Below, one piece after another: positions 1 to 7,904 of a DNA stretch of 64,000 nt. This DNA is from Bacillus sp. FJAT-45037. Its GTDB lineage: Bacteria; Bacillota; Bacilli; Bacillales; Bacillaceae_D. Under the pieces are notes generated by a model. The model worked only from the letters and a program-made list of their open reading frames with translations, was not told the DNA's origin and made no database searches. The stretch's first letter is position 1. Each line of letters begins with the position of its first letter. The stretch lies in NCBI RefSeq assembly GCF_002797325.1, contig NZ_NISN01000004.1:1-64000 (forward strand). The letters run 5' to 3'. A program made the position numbers and the translations under genes.

Positions 1-558
1 ACCCAAAACAATGATTTGCAAGCAAAAGTAGATGAAGCTGCTCCATTTTTCAAATTGAAAGATGAGGAGCGTATGCAAAAAGAAGAAGAAGCAAAAGCTG
101 CAGAAGAAAAACGTTTAGCTGAAAAAAAGGCAAAGCAAGAAGAAGAAGCAAAAGCTGCAGAAGAAAAACGTTTAGCTGAAGAAAAGGTAAAGCAAGAAGA
201 AGAAGCAAAAGCTAAAGCGGAAGCAGAAGCAAAGATAAAGCAAGGCTATGATACGGGAATTACTTATAATCAGTTAGCGAGAACACCAGATGAATATACT
301 GGTGAAAAAGTGAAATTCCGTGGTAAGGTGGTTCAAGTCATGGAAGGTGATGGTGAAACTCAAATTAGACTGGCTGTTAGTGACGATTACGACACTATTA
401 TATTTGGAGCATTTGATACTTCTATTATTTCATCCAGAGTTTTAGAAGATGATATGATTACTATTTATGGAACATCAACTGGATTAATTACTTACGATTC
501 TACGATGGGTGGTCAGATATCTATTCCTGGTGTCATTATCGATAAGATAGACCAGTAA
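1..558 (+). CDS. Coiled-coil protein with C-terminal OB-like domain (5' end outside window)
   Basis: The reading frame is open from base 1, so the true start lies upstream. The visible N-terminal part is a highly charged Glu/Lys/Ala coiled coil built from repeats of about 21 residues (QEEEAKAAEEKRLAE-type units). The C-terminal 100 residues look like a small beta-rich OB-type domain (YTGEKVKFRGKVVQV, then alternating beta strands), as seen in secreted or lipoprotein Bacillus proteins with an N-terminal membrane anchor. An upstream signal or lipobox would be expected but is not in the window. The function is unknown. Confidence 0.7.
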   Translation, partial: TQNNDLQAKVDEAAPFFKLKDEERMQKEEEAKAAEEKRLAEKKAKQEEEAKAAEEKRLAEEKVKQEEEAKAKAEAEAKIKQGYDTGITYNQLARTPDEYTGEKVKFRGKVVQVMEGDGETQIRLAVSDDYDTIIFGAFDTSIISSRVLEDDMITIYGTSTGLITYDSTMGGQISIPGVIIDKIDQ

Positions 559-1082
559 CAAATATAAAAGCTCATGATAAACGAATAACTATGCTTCAAC
601 TTATATTGGTGAAAAGTAGATGCTAGTGAATGGAGAATGAGAGAAATATTTAACGGATATTAAGCTAACGAGGTTCTTTAGCTAAACTAAGGGTTGCTGC
701 GGCAATCCTTTTTCTTGTTGTGCTAATAGCAAGAAGCGGAGGTTTTTTGAGTAAATCATGAATAGACATACAACCGCAAACACTAAGAATGGTTGTAGCT
801 TGAGTTCTTGGAGTCCAACGCTTACGGATAGTTATTACAACGAACGTTCATTCCAACGTTTACTTCATCGATCCCAAATTATCTAAGTTGATGATTTATC
901 GGAGTAATAAGAGCGAAATAGAGGCTGTCCACAAGGGCAGCTTCTATTTATATCTTCTTATTTTTTTAAAAAAACTAGACAGCATTAAAAACAAAACATT
1001 GTATGTAACCGATGAATTGTACATATTAGACTGAAATGAAAAAGAGAATTAGGAGAGTATAGTGGGAGTGGGTGTTGCGGAA
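559..1082. other. Gap with no confident gene
   Basis: No convincing ORF on either strand. It contains the terminator-like hairpin at 689-713 and a second GC-rich inverted repeat near 921-946 (AGGCTGTCC / GGGCAGCTT). Short matches to mobile-element style sequence are possible but I cannot name an element. Confidence 0.5.
689..713 (+). terminator. Rho-independent terminator
   Basis: AAGGGTTGC and GCAATCCTT form a stem around a TGCG loop (one G-T wobble), followed by a run of T. It lies downstream of the coiled-coil gene and could end its transcript. Confidence 0.55.
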
Positions 1083-1451
1083 CTAAAGAGGATCGAGCGT
1101 ACTTGACACAAAAAAGTGATTGTTTTTGCGTTCTTTTCGCCGTTCTTTTTTTTTCTGTTGTATGTCTAGCAGGTGTTTGTAACAATAACGAACATCTTTC
1201 ATTTCATCATTACTTATACTTTTCATATGACAAACCTTGTTTCGGATCTGGATTAAGTTATAGAATTTTTCTATCGTAAGTGGTGTATCTATGGAACTTC
1301 CGTATTGGATCGTTAATTGGATCAATTCTGTAAGGTTCAGATCAACGTTCTTTATATGAGGCTTTAACGTTGATACTTTCAATTTTAATCTCGATTCAAT
1401 TTCATAAATCATTTTGTACGCCTCAATATTTCTCTCGGGTGCATCGAACAT
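1083..1451 (-). CDS. HEPN-like small protein
   Basis: A 122-residue, mostly helical protein. It carries RNKVCH near residue 70, which fits the R-x4-H motif of HEPN domains (many are RNases in toxin-antitoxin or abortive-infection systems). The C-terminal tail is very basic (QQKKKERRKERKNN), which could be natural or could be read-through past a lost stop. No partner MNT nucleotidyltransferase or antitoxin gene lies next to it, so a toxin role is only a possibility. Strong secondary-structure pattern but no family name can be given. Confidence 0.5.
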   Translation of the reverse strand: MFDAPERNIEAYKMIYEIESRLKLKVSTLKPHIKNVDLNLTELIQLTIQYGSSIDTPLTIEKFYNLIQIRNKVCHMKSISNDEMKDVRYCYKHLLDIQQKKKERRKERKNNHFFVSSTLDPL

Positions 1452-1545
1452 GTTTGTATCCCCCTCAATTTTTGTTAAAGAATATTTCTACAAAATGATG
1501 AAGATTCCTTTTAACTTGCTGCAATCAGAAGATGAATTTCAATAA

Positions 1546-1590
1546 AAAAACTGCCTCAAATGGTAAAAGTCCATTTGAGGCAGTTTCATT
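1546..1590. terminator. Strong bidirectional terminator
   Basis: CTGCCTCAAATGG (1551-1563) and CCATTTGAGGCAG (1571-1583) pair perfectly over 13 bp around a 7-base loop. The T run is better on the minus strand, so it most likely ends minus-strand transcripts coming from the pheromone gene at 1731-1937. Confidence 0.8.
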
Positions 1591-1730
1591 ATCGCTTAGA
1601 TATTCGTAAGTGAAAATAACTTATAAAGAACAACGCCGTAAGTAAGTTATAAGGCTTGCGGCCTTAGCCGCGGGAGTGTCAATAAATAACCATATGACCC
1701 AAAGGTAGCTAAGAACTGACTCTAAATTTT

Positions 1731-1937
1731 TTAAATATGACCAGGAATATTGTAAATACCAGAAGAAGCAACAGAATGATGACCAGGAATATTGTAAATA
1801 CCAGAAGAAGCAACAGAATGATGACCAGGGATATTGTAAGTATCAGAAGTAGCAACAGAATGAGAAACGCCACAACTAACGACACCTAATAAAATAACTT
1901 TCATTAAATAATTCTTTGTTTTTTTCATAATAAACAT
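1731..1937 (-). CDS. RRNPP pheromone precursor with three tandem YNIPGH repeats
   Basis: A 68-residue secreted precursor. Met at 1937 is chosen because AAGGA sits 5 bases upstream; a Met at 1928 is also possible. The N-terminus is basic (MKKTKNY) followed by a hydrophobic stretch (VILLGVVSC), a Sec signal. The rest is three near-copies of HSVASSGIYNIPGH: the first copy reads HSVATSDTYNIPGH, the last ends with one extra Ile at the C-terminus. This is the layout of Phr/PapR/NprX-type propeptides whose short C-terminal segment is released and re-imported to bind a TPR regulator. The adjacent gene at 2148-3014 is such a regulator. Mature signal is likely IYNIPGH or a trimmed form (inference). Confidence 0.75.
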   Translation of the reverse strand: MFIMKKTKNYLMKVILLGVVSCGVSHSVATSDTYNIPGHHSVASSGIYNIPGHHSVASSGIYNIPGHI

Positions 1938-2059
1938 TACCATCCTTGTATGAATATTTTTATTTATATTTTATAATAACATAGTATATTATAGTTTGAT
2001 TAATATCAATATATTATAATATTTTTATATAAATATTAATAAATAAAATAAATATTGAT

Positions 2060-2094
2060 AAAAGCCGAAAGCATTATTATGCTTTCGGCTTTTA
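2060..2094. terminator. Bidirectional terminator
   Basis: AGCCGAAAGCAT and ATGCTTTCGGCT form a perfect 12-bp stem with A and T tracts on either side. On the minus strand it follows the regulator stop at 2148, separating it from the pheromone gene, which must then have its own promoter in the AT-rich stretch 1944-2055. Confidence 0.85.
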
Positions 2095-2147
2095 TGATGG
2101 TCTTTGTGTAGAGAAATTATTAAAATAACTTTTTTCTGCTCATTTAT

Positions 2148-3014
2148 TTAAATTAATTTTTCTAATTGCTCGTTTACAATATTTATCATATTATTATTTC
2201 CTTGAACTTTATATATAGAAAGAGCTGTCTGGATATTGGTTAAGCCTTCTTCCTTCTTATTAAGTTTAATTAAGTTATAACCTACTTGGTAGTAGCTATC
2301 GGCCAGTAAGTAAAGAGTATCCTTTTTTACACAAATAGATATAGCTTTTAAACAGTATACCTTTGACTCATAATATTTTTCTAAATACGACAGAGTTTGG
2401 GATAGGCCGAATAATATTTTTATTTCAGTTTGGTAATCACCTATATTTTCAAGTGTTAATAATTGTTCCCAAGCTTCTTTAAATAAATCATATGCTTTAG
2501 AAAAAAGTTTTTCTTCTTGATGAATTATTGCAATACTTGTTTTGATATTTATGTTTTGGAGTATATCAAGAAACGTGGTGCTCTCGATAATTAATTCCTC
2601 GAGGAGGCGAATGCTTTCCTCAAAGTTGTTAGAGAGATAATAAACCGATATACCTCTGTTCCATAATAGAAAACGCTGTTCATAGGGTGAAAATCTATGA
2701 CGATTAACTTCTAATTCGTTTTCTACAATGTATTTAATAGACGTATAATTCCTCTGAGATTTTAACTGTTTAATCATATTTTGAATCTCATTAAAATGAT
2801 CACTAGGTTTGTTAGGATTTAATTCAAAGAAATAATTCATATCAACTAATAATTTTTTGCTTATTTCAAATAAGACTGTGCATGAGGGGTTTAATGAGCC
2901 TTTTTCGATATTACTAATTTGAGCTTGCGTACATATACCTGAAGCTAAATCTTTCTGAGTAAGTCCAAGCTCTAACCTTCTTTTTTTAATATTTCCCCCA
3001 ATATTATTTTCCAA
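2148..3014 (-). CDS. RRNPP-family HTH-TPR transcription regulator (PlcR-like)
   Basis: 288 residues, the usual PlcR size. Residues 1-65 are a Cro/C1 HTH (IKKRRLELGLTQKDLASGICTQAQISNIEKG), and the remainder is a series of helical TPR-like repeats (for example YLEKYYESKVYCLKAIS and DSYYQVGYNLIKLNKKEEG), the peptide-binding part. The start is TTG at 3014 with GAGGAGGGG 6 bases upstream. The pheromone gene lies 200 bp downstream on the same strand, so the two form a quorum-sensing pair. The nearest biosynthetic cluster starts 2.2 kb away beyond IS remnants and may be its target; this is inference. Confidence 0.85.
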   Translation of the reverse strand: MENNIGGNIKKRRLELGLTQKDLASGICTQAQISNIEKGSLNPSCTVLFEISKKLLVDMNYFFELNPNKPSDHFNEIQNMIKQLKSQRNYTSIKYIVENELEVNRHRFSPYEQRFLLWNRGISVYYLSNNFEESIRLLEELIIESTTFLDILQNINIKTSIAIIHQEEKLFSKAYDLFKEAWEQLLTLENIGDYQTEIKILFGLSQTLSYLEKYYESKVYCLKAISICVKKDTLYLLADSYYQVGYNLIKLNKKEEGLTNIQTALSIYKVQGNNNMINIVNEQLEKLI

Positions 3015-3300
3015 ATAATTCCCCTCCTCTAATATCCATCTCTATAATAATTATTAATTTATATATTGTTAAATAGTATTTTACATTTAATTATTGATCA
3101 ATTAAACATACTTTATACATTCAGTTAATCAGCACTATAGTTTATAAGTATTCAGTAGGGTGAAATTACATAAATAATTACACATCTTTTACAAAAAGAT
3201 AATTTCACATAGAAAAAGAAAGCAGAAAAGACACACTCTTATAAGCAACTATCATTTCTGAGGATTGTCAGCTATAAACTAGACAACTGTCTTAAGGTGT

Positions 3301-3950
3301 TCAAGTTTGAATTCGATTGGGCTTAGATAGCCTAAGGTTCCCTTCAAGGCAATCAAAATGACGGCCTCTAATGAATTTCGTTTTTATGACCTTAAAAGTG
3401 ACTTCCTCCACCGCATTATCATAACATTCTTTCATACTTAACGAACTTTGGATATTAGATGTCGCTAATGCAACATTAATGAGCTTGTTTTTGAATTCAC
3501 TTCCATGATCTATCTGCAAAAGCTTAATCTTAAATAGGTGCGTTTTTATAGATGTTATAGCACGATAAACTATTAAAGCATTTTTATGAGGACCGACACT
3601 ATATCCATTGAGTTTACGGTTAAAGAGATCAATAAATACACATATGTATTGCCATTTTTTATTGATTCTCACATAGGTTAAATCACTTACAACGATTGAT
3701 ATTGATTCACCTTGAGTGAATTGGCGGTTAACTCATTTTTTTGCTCTGATTCGTTTGTTCCGCTAGTATGTGTTTTGAATTGTGCTAGGGTATAGTTAGA
3801 AACCAGTCCCTGTTCTTTCATTATGCGTCCTATTCGACGTCTAAAAATGATCTTTCCACGTTTGTTTAATTCTTTTTTATTCTTACGAGTCCCATAGTTT
3901 TGGAAACTTGAATGGGAGATCTCTATATAATATCTGAGGATGGCTGTTAT
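3301..3950 (-). pseudogene. IS3-family transposase remnant (OrfB)
   Basis: The rve/DDE core is readable in pieces on the minus strand: WQYICVFIDLFNRKL, then LLQIDHGSEFKN and ECYDNAVEE, typical of IS150-like OrfB. The upstream part (MKEQGLVSNYTLAQF) is in a different frame, so at least one frameshift separates the HTH_21 region from the catalytic part. The C-terminal end is also cut. It is inactive debris between the regulator and the peptide cluster. Confidence 0.8.
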
Positions 3951-3996
3951 TGGTTTATCAATTAACCTTCGGCATAATCATAAATAGAGGATTCTT

Positions 3997-4250
3997 TTAT
4001 TTTGAACCACACAGTTTGAGAATCATTTCCTCATTATCCTCCCAGATAGGATTTTCAGTAAAACTCTCACCCAGTTGAGCTGCTTTTTCAAGAGTATCTC
4101 TTATCAAGGTGGTATCGGCTGAGTCATATATGCTGGTTGTTGTAGCATTTACATGGCCGAGAAAGTGCTTTATATAGGAAAGAGGGGTATCTGATTAGTA
4201 CAAATGCATGGCCCTGTAATGCCTAAATAAATGTGCATATACTCTATCAG
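3997..4250 (-). pseudogene. Tyrosine recombinase C-terminal fragment with internal stop
   Basis: The minus strand reads HLFRHYRAMHLY, then a TAA stop, then PLSYIKHFLGHVNATTTSIYD, and ends EEMILKLCGSK. HLFRH is the HxxR box, LGH the second histidine box, and IYD carries the catalytic Tyr. Only the last 85 residues remain and the frame is broken, so this is a dead integrase fragment, probably from a Tn or plasmid integrase. Confidence 0.7.
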
Positions 4251-4495
4251 GAACTTCTGGACAAAGAATTCTTGCCTGAAATTTCATAATTATCGGGTGA
4301 CATAGCACCCATTTTCTCTTTAATTACCGTATAAAACAGATAGTCATCAGTGTTTGTAGGATATGTTCAAACCGATCCATACCGATCCATACCGATAGAC
4401 TGTAGATGCGCTATGTTGAATTGGTTATATTGCTTCCTTAGTTTGGGTAATCAACTCAGTCAGTAAAATTTCTTTCATGTATTTTGCCTCCATAA

Positions 4496-5001
4496 TTAAA
4501 CTTCGGAATAATCCTTCGGTTTGCGGACACGGCTTGGAACAATCACTTTATGATAATAATCAGTTAGCTCTTTATAGGCTTTCTGCAGAACTGGTTCACC
4601 TCGTAGAGGTTTGGTGACACCCACTTTCAGATTATCAGACCCCATCGTCTCAGGTACGCCTCCAAAATACTCCCAAGCATGAATATGCGCAGTAAGACAG
4701 TTTGGAGACTTCATGTCTATAAACGCTTTAACATAGCTGTACTGACTGTTGGGCAGCGTAGCGATAAACAAAACTGGTATCTCTCCCCCTGTGGCTCGGT
4801 CGTGTAGAACCTGGCCTGCCCAGTCAACTTCAATAACTTCACCAGGCTTACGACGTATTGGCATTGTCGTCTTATATTTCTTTGCGTAAATCCCTTCAGT
4901 GTAACTTTTTTCTTTTGAAGTTCTTTGTGTATCTTTTCACAGTCTACCGGATAATAACCTTTCTCTAAAAGAAATGTCATGCAATTACGCAGTCTTCTCA
5001 A
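4496..5001 (-). pseudogene. IS21-family IstA remnant
   Basis: Two overlapping minus-strand frames together cover part of IstA: LEKGYYPVDCEKIHKELQ in one frame and then PIRRKPGEVIEVDWAGQV, with ETMGSDNLKVGV further on, in the other. The second segment holds the VDWAG / DNLK pattern of the IS21 rve domain. A frameshift lies around 4865-4890 and both ends are missing. No IstB follows. Confidence 0.8.
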
Positions 5002-5181
5002 TTATACAGGGAGGTAATTATTTATATAACACAAGTGGCGCACTTTGTGGCTTTCTTATCCGCAATAGGTGCCTCAAAGTTTGCACTAGTGGTTCATTCT
5101 GTCTGCAATATTCACTTTGCAAACCATACTTGTGACTCAAGGGTTGATAGGTTGTGAATATATGTTTCTTTAATAATGATA

Positions 5182-5209
5182 TTGACTTTTTATATAAAAT
5201 AATTATACT
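5182..5209 (+). promoter_or_regulatory. Sigma-A type promoter of the triple-peptide operon
   Basis: TTGACT (5182-5187), a 16-base spacer and TATACT (5204-5209). Transcription would start near 5216, about 50 bases before the first peptide start codon. It is the best promoter match upstream of the precursor genes. Confidence 0.6.
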
Positions 5210-5214
5210 TAGCA

Positions 5215-5242
5215 TAAGTATTATAATTAATTTATATACTTA
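5215..5242 (+). promoter_or_regulatory. Inverted repeat in the leader of the peptide operon
   Basis: TAAGTAT (5215-5221) and ATACTTA (5236-5242) form 7-bp arms spaced by 14 AT-rich bases directly downstream of the promoter. It could be an operator, possibly for the RRNPP regulator at 2148-3014. Supported by symmetry only. Confidence 0.35.
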
Positions 5243-5265
5243 ATATTTTGAAAGGAGGAATAAAA

Positions 5266-5325
5266 ATGAAAATTGAAGAATTAGAGCTAGAAGTAGAACT
5301 AGATGAGCTAGTACACCGTTGCTAA
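5266..5325 (+). CDS. Precursor peptide, copy 1 (19 residues, C-terminal Cys)
   Basis: Encodes MKIEELELEVELDELVHRC. AAAGGAGG lies 7 bases before ATG, so it should be strongly translated. Residues 3-15 are an acidic, amphipathic leader-like stretch (alternating Glu/Leu), and the last three residues HRC are different in character, with Cys at the extreme C-terminus. It is the first gene upstream of a ThiF/MccB-like enzyme, the position mccA occupies in microcin C operons. MccA-type precursors end in Asn, which this one lacks. Assignment as a modified-peptide precursor comes from size, triplication and context. Confidence 0.8.
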   Translation: MKIEELELEVELDELVHRC

Positions 5326-5365
5326 TAAAAAGGTACATAATTATAAATGAAAGGAGGAATAAAAA

Positions 5366-5425
5366 ATGAAAATTGAAGAATTAGAGCTAGAAGTAGAACT
5401 AGATGAGCTAGTGCACCGTTGCTAA
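5366..5425 (+). CDS. Precursor peptide, copy 2
   Basis: Same 19-residue peptide as the copy at 5266-5325, ending HRC. The only coding difference is a synonymous GTG for Val16. It has its own AAAGGAGG. Retention of three identical products suggests dosage rather than diversification. Confidence 0.8.
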   Translation: MKIEELELEVELDELVHRC

Positions 5426-5465
5426 TAAAAAGGTACATAATTATAAATGAAAGGAGGAATAAAAA

Positions 5466-5525
5466 ATGAAAATTGAAGAATTAGAGCTAGAAGTAGAACT
5501 AGATGAGCTAGTACACCGTTGCTAA
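5466..5525 (+). CDS. Precursor peptide, copy 3
   Basis: Third identical 19-residue product, with its own ribosome binding site. It is followed after 10 bases by the hairpin at 5534-5565 and then by the E1-like enzyme gene. Confidence 0.8.
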   Translation: MKIEELELEVELDELVHRC

Positions 5526-5533
5526 TATTTTTA

Positions 5534-5565
5534 TTGAGGAGTAGGTATTAATATCTACTCCTCAA
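5534..5565 (+). terminator. Hairpin between precursor genes and E1 enzyme gene
   Basis: GAGGAGTAG (5536-5544) pairs with CTACTCCTC (5555-5563), extendable by flanking T-A pairs. No T run follows, so it may be a partial terminator, an RNA stabiliser or a processing site that keeps peptide mRNA in excess over enzyme mRNA. In the E. coli microcin C operon a terminator hairpin sits at the same place, between mccA and mccB. Confidence 0.75.
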
Positions 5566-5589
5566 ATATTAAATAAGGAGTAGATTATT

Positions 5590-6552
5590 ATGCAAGAATA
5601 TATTTTTAAAGATTATGTTTCTATAGTTAATGATGAGGAATATCTATATATTTTGGGTGAAAAGGTAATAAGAATAGAAAATAATTCTTTGAATTCTAGA
5701 GTTATAAACCTCTATAAAGATGGTACAAATCTAGAGGAAGTTGCTAAACTTATAGGAAATGAAGATGTTAACAGGCTTCATAAGATATTTTTGAATAATA
5801 ATCTCGTTTCCCAGAAATGGAGGCATGATTTTAAAGATACTATCGTTGAAAAACAACTTTATCATTTTGAGAAACACAATGTTGATCCGTCAAAATTGCA
5901 AAAGGAAATTACAAAATTGAGAATAGGAATAATTGGAGCAGGTGGGTTGGGATCTATAATCGTACAAAATCTGATAGGAGCAGGTTTTTCTAATTTTACA
6001 ATAATAGATTATGATGAAGTTCAAATACATAATTTAAATCGTCAATACACATTCAATTTAGAATCTATTGGGAAGTTGAAAGTAGATGAGATAAAGAAAT
6101 ACATAAATTCAATTAATACGAAATGCAAAGTTACTACCTATAATTTAAAAATAAACACTCAAGATGACTTGAACTTTCTTCAAGACCACGACTTAGATTT
6201 AATAATTAATGCAGCGGACCAACCATATAACATATCTGAAATTGTATTTGATTATGCGATGAAGTCGAGTGTAGCTTTTATTACAGGTGGAGTAGGTATT
6301 AAAGGTGGGTTTTGGGGGCCATTAATTGATAGTGAATTGTATAATCGGGGAGTTAGACATTCTACAAACCAGCTTAACAGAAAACCTATAAAAGGGTCAA
6401 TGGGGGCTACAAACTCCATAATAGCTAGTTTATTAGCTTACGATATAATTAGATATTTTACAGGGGAAGAAGTTTATTGTTATGGTCAAAAAGTTTTTAT
6501 TGATCTGAAAGATCTTACTTTTAGAAAAGAAAAAATGAAAGAGCTGATTTAA
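5590..6552 (+). CDS. ThiF/MccB-like E1 adenylating enzyme of peptide modification
   Basis: 320 residues. Residues 1-100 look like a small winged-helix, RRE-type peptide-binding domain (beta strands DYVSIVNDEEYLYIL and VIRIE, then helices). Residues 110-320 are the Rossmann adenylation domain: GAGGLG at 116-121, acidic residues at 140 and 142, the NLNRQ loop at 148-152 and an AADQP motif near 208. E. coli MccB (about 350 residues) has the same order and adenylates the C-terminus of MccA. This protein has no paired Cys (CxxC) motifs, so it lacks the zinc knuckle and catalytic Cys seen in many E1-like proteins. It probably activates the C-terminal Cys carboxylate of the neighbouring peptides; the final chemistry is unknown. 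Its stop overlaps the next start (TAATG). Confidence 0.85.
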   Translation: MQEYIFKDYVSIVNDEEYLYILGEKVIRIENNSLNSRVINLYKDGTNLEEVAKLIGNEDVNRLHKIFLNNNLVSQKWRHDFKDTIVEKQLYHFEKHNVDPSKLQKEITKLRIGIIGAGGLGSIIVQNLIGAGFSNFTIIDYDEVQIHNLNRQYTFNLESIGKLKVDEIKKYINSINTKCKVTTYNLKINTQDDLNFLQDHDLDLIINAADQPYNISEIVFDYAMKSSVAFITGGVGIKGGFWGPLIDSELYNRGVRHSTNQLNRKPIKGSMGATNSIIASLLAYDIIRYFTGEEVYCYGQKVFIDLKDLTFRKEKMKELI

Positions 6553-7889
6553 TGATCTCTTATTTCAGAGAAGAGCCGACCCGAGAGGATCAAGTTATAA
6601 TAGAGATTGATAGTATCCCCGATATGCTAAATCCGGTTGTTACTCATGATTACACAAGTAGATTTATCTGTAGTGCAATGTACCAACGCTTAAACGAAAC
6701 AAATTGCGAGATCCTTGATATGAATTCAACTGTCTACAATATTACACTAAAAGAAAACTATATAGGAACAGCTCAAGAACTTAAAAATTGTATCTTATAT
6801 CATTTAGATAGAAATAATAAGAGTAATTATTTAAGGCAATTACTTATGATCAAAAATTCTTATTCTTTCGTTGTGAATCAATCTTCAGTTAATGATATAG
6901 GTATAACTGTTAAAGATGATAAAGTACTGGAAATTGAACTGGAATATCCTAATGTATCTTTTGTTAATACAATTCAGAACTTGTATATAGTACCTATGGA
7001 AGATGGGGAACCTATACAGAATGGTCCCTACATATTAGAAAAGGTAGAACATGATAGCATACTTTTGCTTAGAAACACTAAATTTATAACTCATGACAAT
7101 TTAGATGGTATGAAGTTAGTAGATAAAATAATTTTCAAGTTGAATACTAATCCACTAAATAGTATCTCCATGTACTCCAGAGGAGAGATTGATGTCACAT
7201 GCCATACACAATTTTTACATACTAATTCTCACTTAAAAAAATACTTAGATTTCCAAGAAAAGAAATCACCAATACTTTATACGTTATATATATCTAATAA
7301 GAGGTTACAAAGGTTAGTAACTAGCCTAATTAATAAGAAATCTTTGGCAAAAAAACTAAAGGAGGTAGTAGTTCCTTTAGATACTCTTACTGGGGATATT
7401 AATTTTAGTAGGCAAGAATCAAATTATTTAGTACGTGATGTATTTGATCAAAAGGTAATAAAGATAGCTTATGCTAATTATTACCCTAATAATTATATTG
7501 TTGAAAATATTGTTAGACAACTGAACAAGATAGGTATTAAGTGTGAAATGCATGTAGTTAACGACTTTAGAGATTATCTCAGACTTAATAAAAAAGATTA
7601 TGATATATCACTACATTTAGTACTCCCTTTAAATAACACTCCTGTTAGTTATGCAAGAACATTCCTGTTTGATATAAATAACCGTGTTAAAAAACAAAAA
7701 ATTATTGAACAAGTAAATCAAGTACGGTTAGAAGAATTAAATAATTTATTAGTAGAGACTGATAATTATATTCCATTGTTTATGGGAAAAAGTATGTATA
7801 TGAAAAGATTAAATATAGTTAATTTTTATTTAGGAACTGATGGTTATCTTGATTTAAAATCGTTATGTGTAAAGTTTTATAATCGATAG
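6552..7889 (+). CDS. Leaderless SBP5 (OppA-like) peptide-binding protein
   Basis: 445 residues. The order of motifs fits bacterial extracellular solute-binding family 5: an early PDMLNPVVTHDYTSRFICSAMYQRL region, then NGPYILEKVEHDSILLLRN, and a C-terminal lobe with IAYANYYPNNYIVENIVRQLNKIGI. Remarkably, the N-terminus has no signal peptide or lipobox, so it should stay in the cytoplasm, as in the SgrR C-terminal domain. It is translationally coupled to the E1 enzyme by a 1-base overlap. A cytoplasmic peptide-binding partner that presents the precursor or holds the product is plausible. Import by an Opp system is less likely because no permease gene is present. Confidence 0.75.
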   Translation: MISYFREEPTREDQVIIEIDSIPDMLNPVVTHDYTSRFICSAMYQRLNETNCEILDMNSTVYNITLKENYIGTAQELKNCILYHLDRNNKSNYLRQLLMIKNSYSFVVNQSSVNDIGITVKDDKVLEIELEYPNVSFVNTIQNLYIVPMEDGEPIQNGPYILEKVEHDSILLLRNTKFITHDNLDGMKLVDKIIFKLNTNPLNSISMYSRGEIDVTCHTQFLHTNSHLKKYLDFQEKKSPILYTLYISNKRLQRLVTSLINKKSLAKKLKEVVVPLDTLTGDINFSRQESNYLVRDVFDQKVIKIAYANYYPNNYIVENIVRQLNKIGIKCEMHVVNDFRDYLRLNKKDYDISLHLVLPLNNTPVSYARTFLFDINNRVKKQKIIEQVNQVRLEELNNLLVETDNYIPLFMGKSMYMKRLNIVNFYLGTDGYLDLKSLCVKFYNR

Positions 7890-7904
7890 TTAGGTGTGTG
7901 GAAA

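Larger units (their letters stand above)
5251..5525 (+). repeat. Tandem triplication of a 100-bp gene unit
   Basis: Three units of exactly 100 bp each carry a ribosome binding site (AAAGGAGGAAT), a 60-bp gene and a short spacer. The coding parts differ by one synonymous change (GTA to GTG in unit 2). The first unit has one A less between the ribosome binding site and ATG. The near-identity means recent or homogenised duplication. Confidence 0.95.

Noticed and set aside
1731-1937. The YNIPGH repeat protein as a bacteriocin or RiPP substrate
   Set aside because: A Sec signal, lack of modification genes on the same strand and the adjacent TPR regulator favour a signalling peptide.
4371-4400. 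Three direct copies of ACCGATCCAT-like sequence
   Set aside because: Very short, inside transposon debris, no gene or regulator context; probably replication slippage.
5251-5525. Three regularly spaced repeats that could look like a CRISPR or iteron array
   Set aside because: Each unit contains a ribosome binding site and an intact, identical ORF; the spacing is explained by gene triplication and there are no variable spacers or cas genes.
5590-6552. Thiamine or molybdopterin ThiF/MoeB
   Set aside because: No ThiS/MoaD partner with a C-terminal GG, an N-terminal peptide-binding-like domain, and precursor peptides directly upstream.
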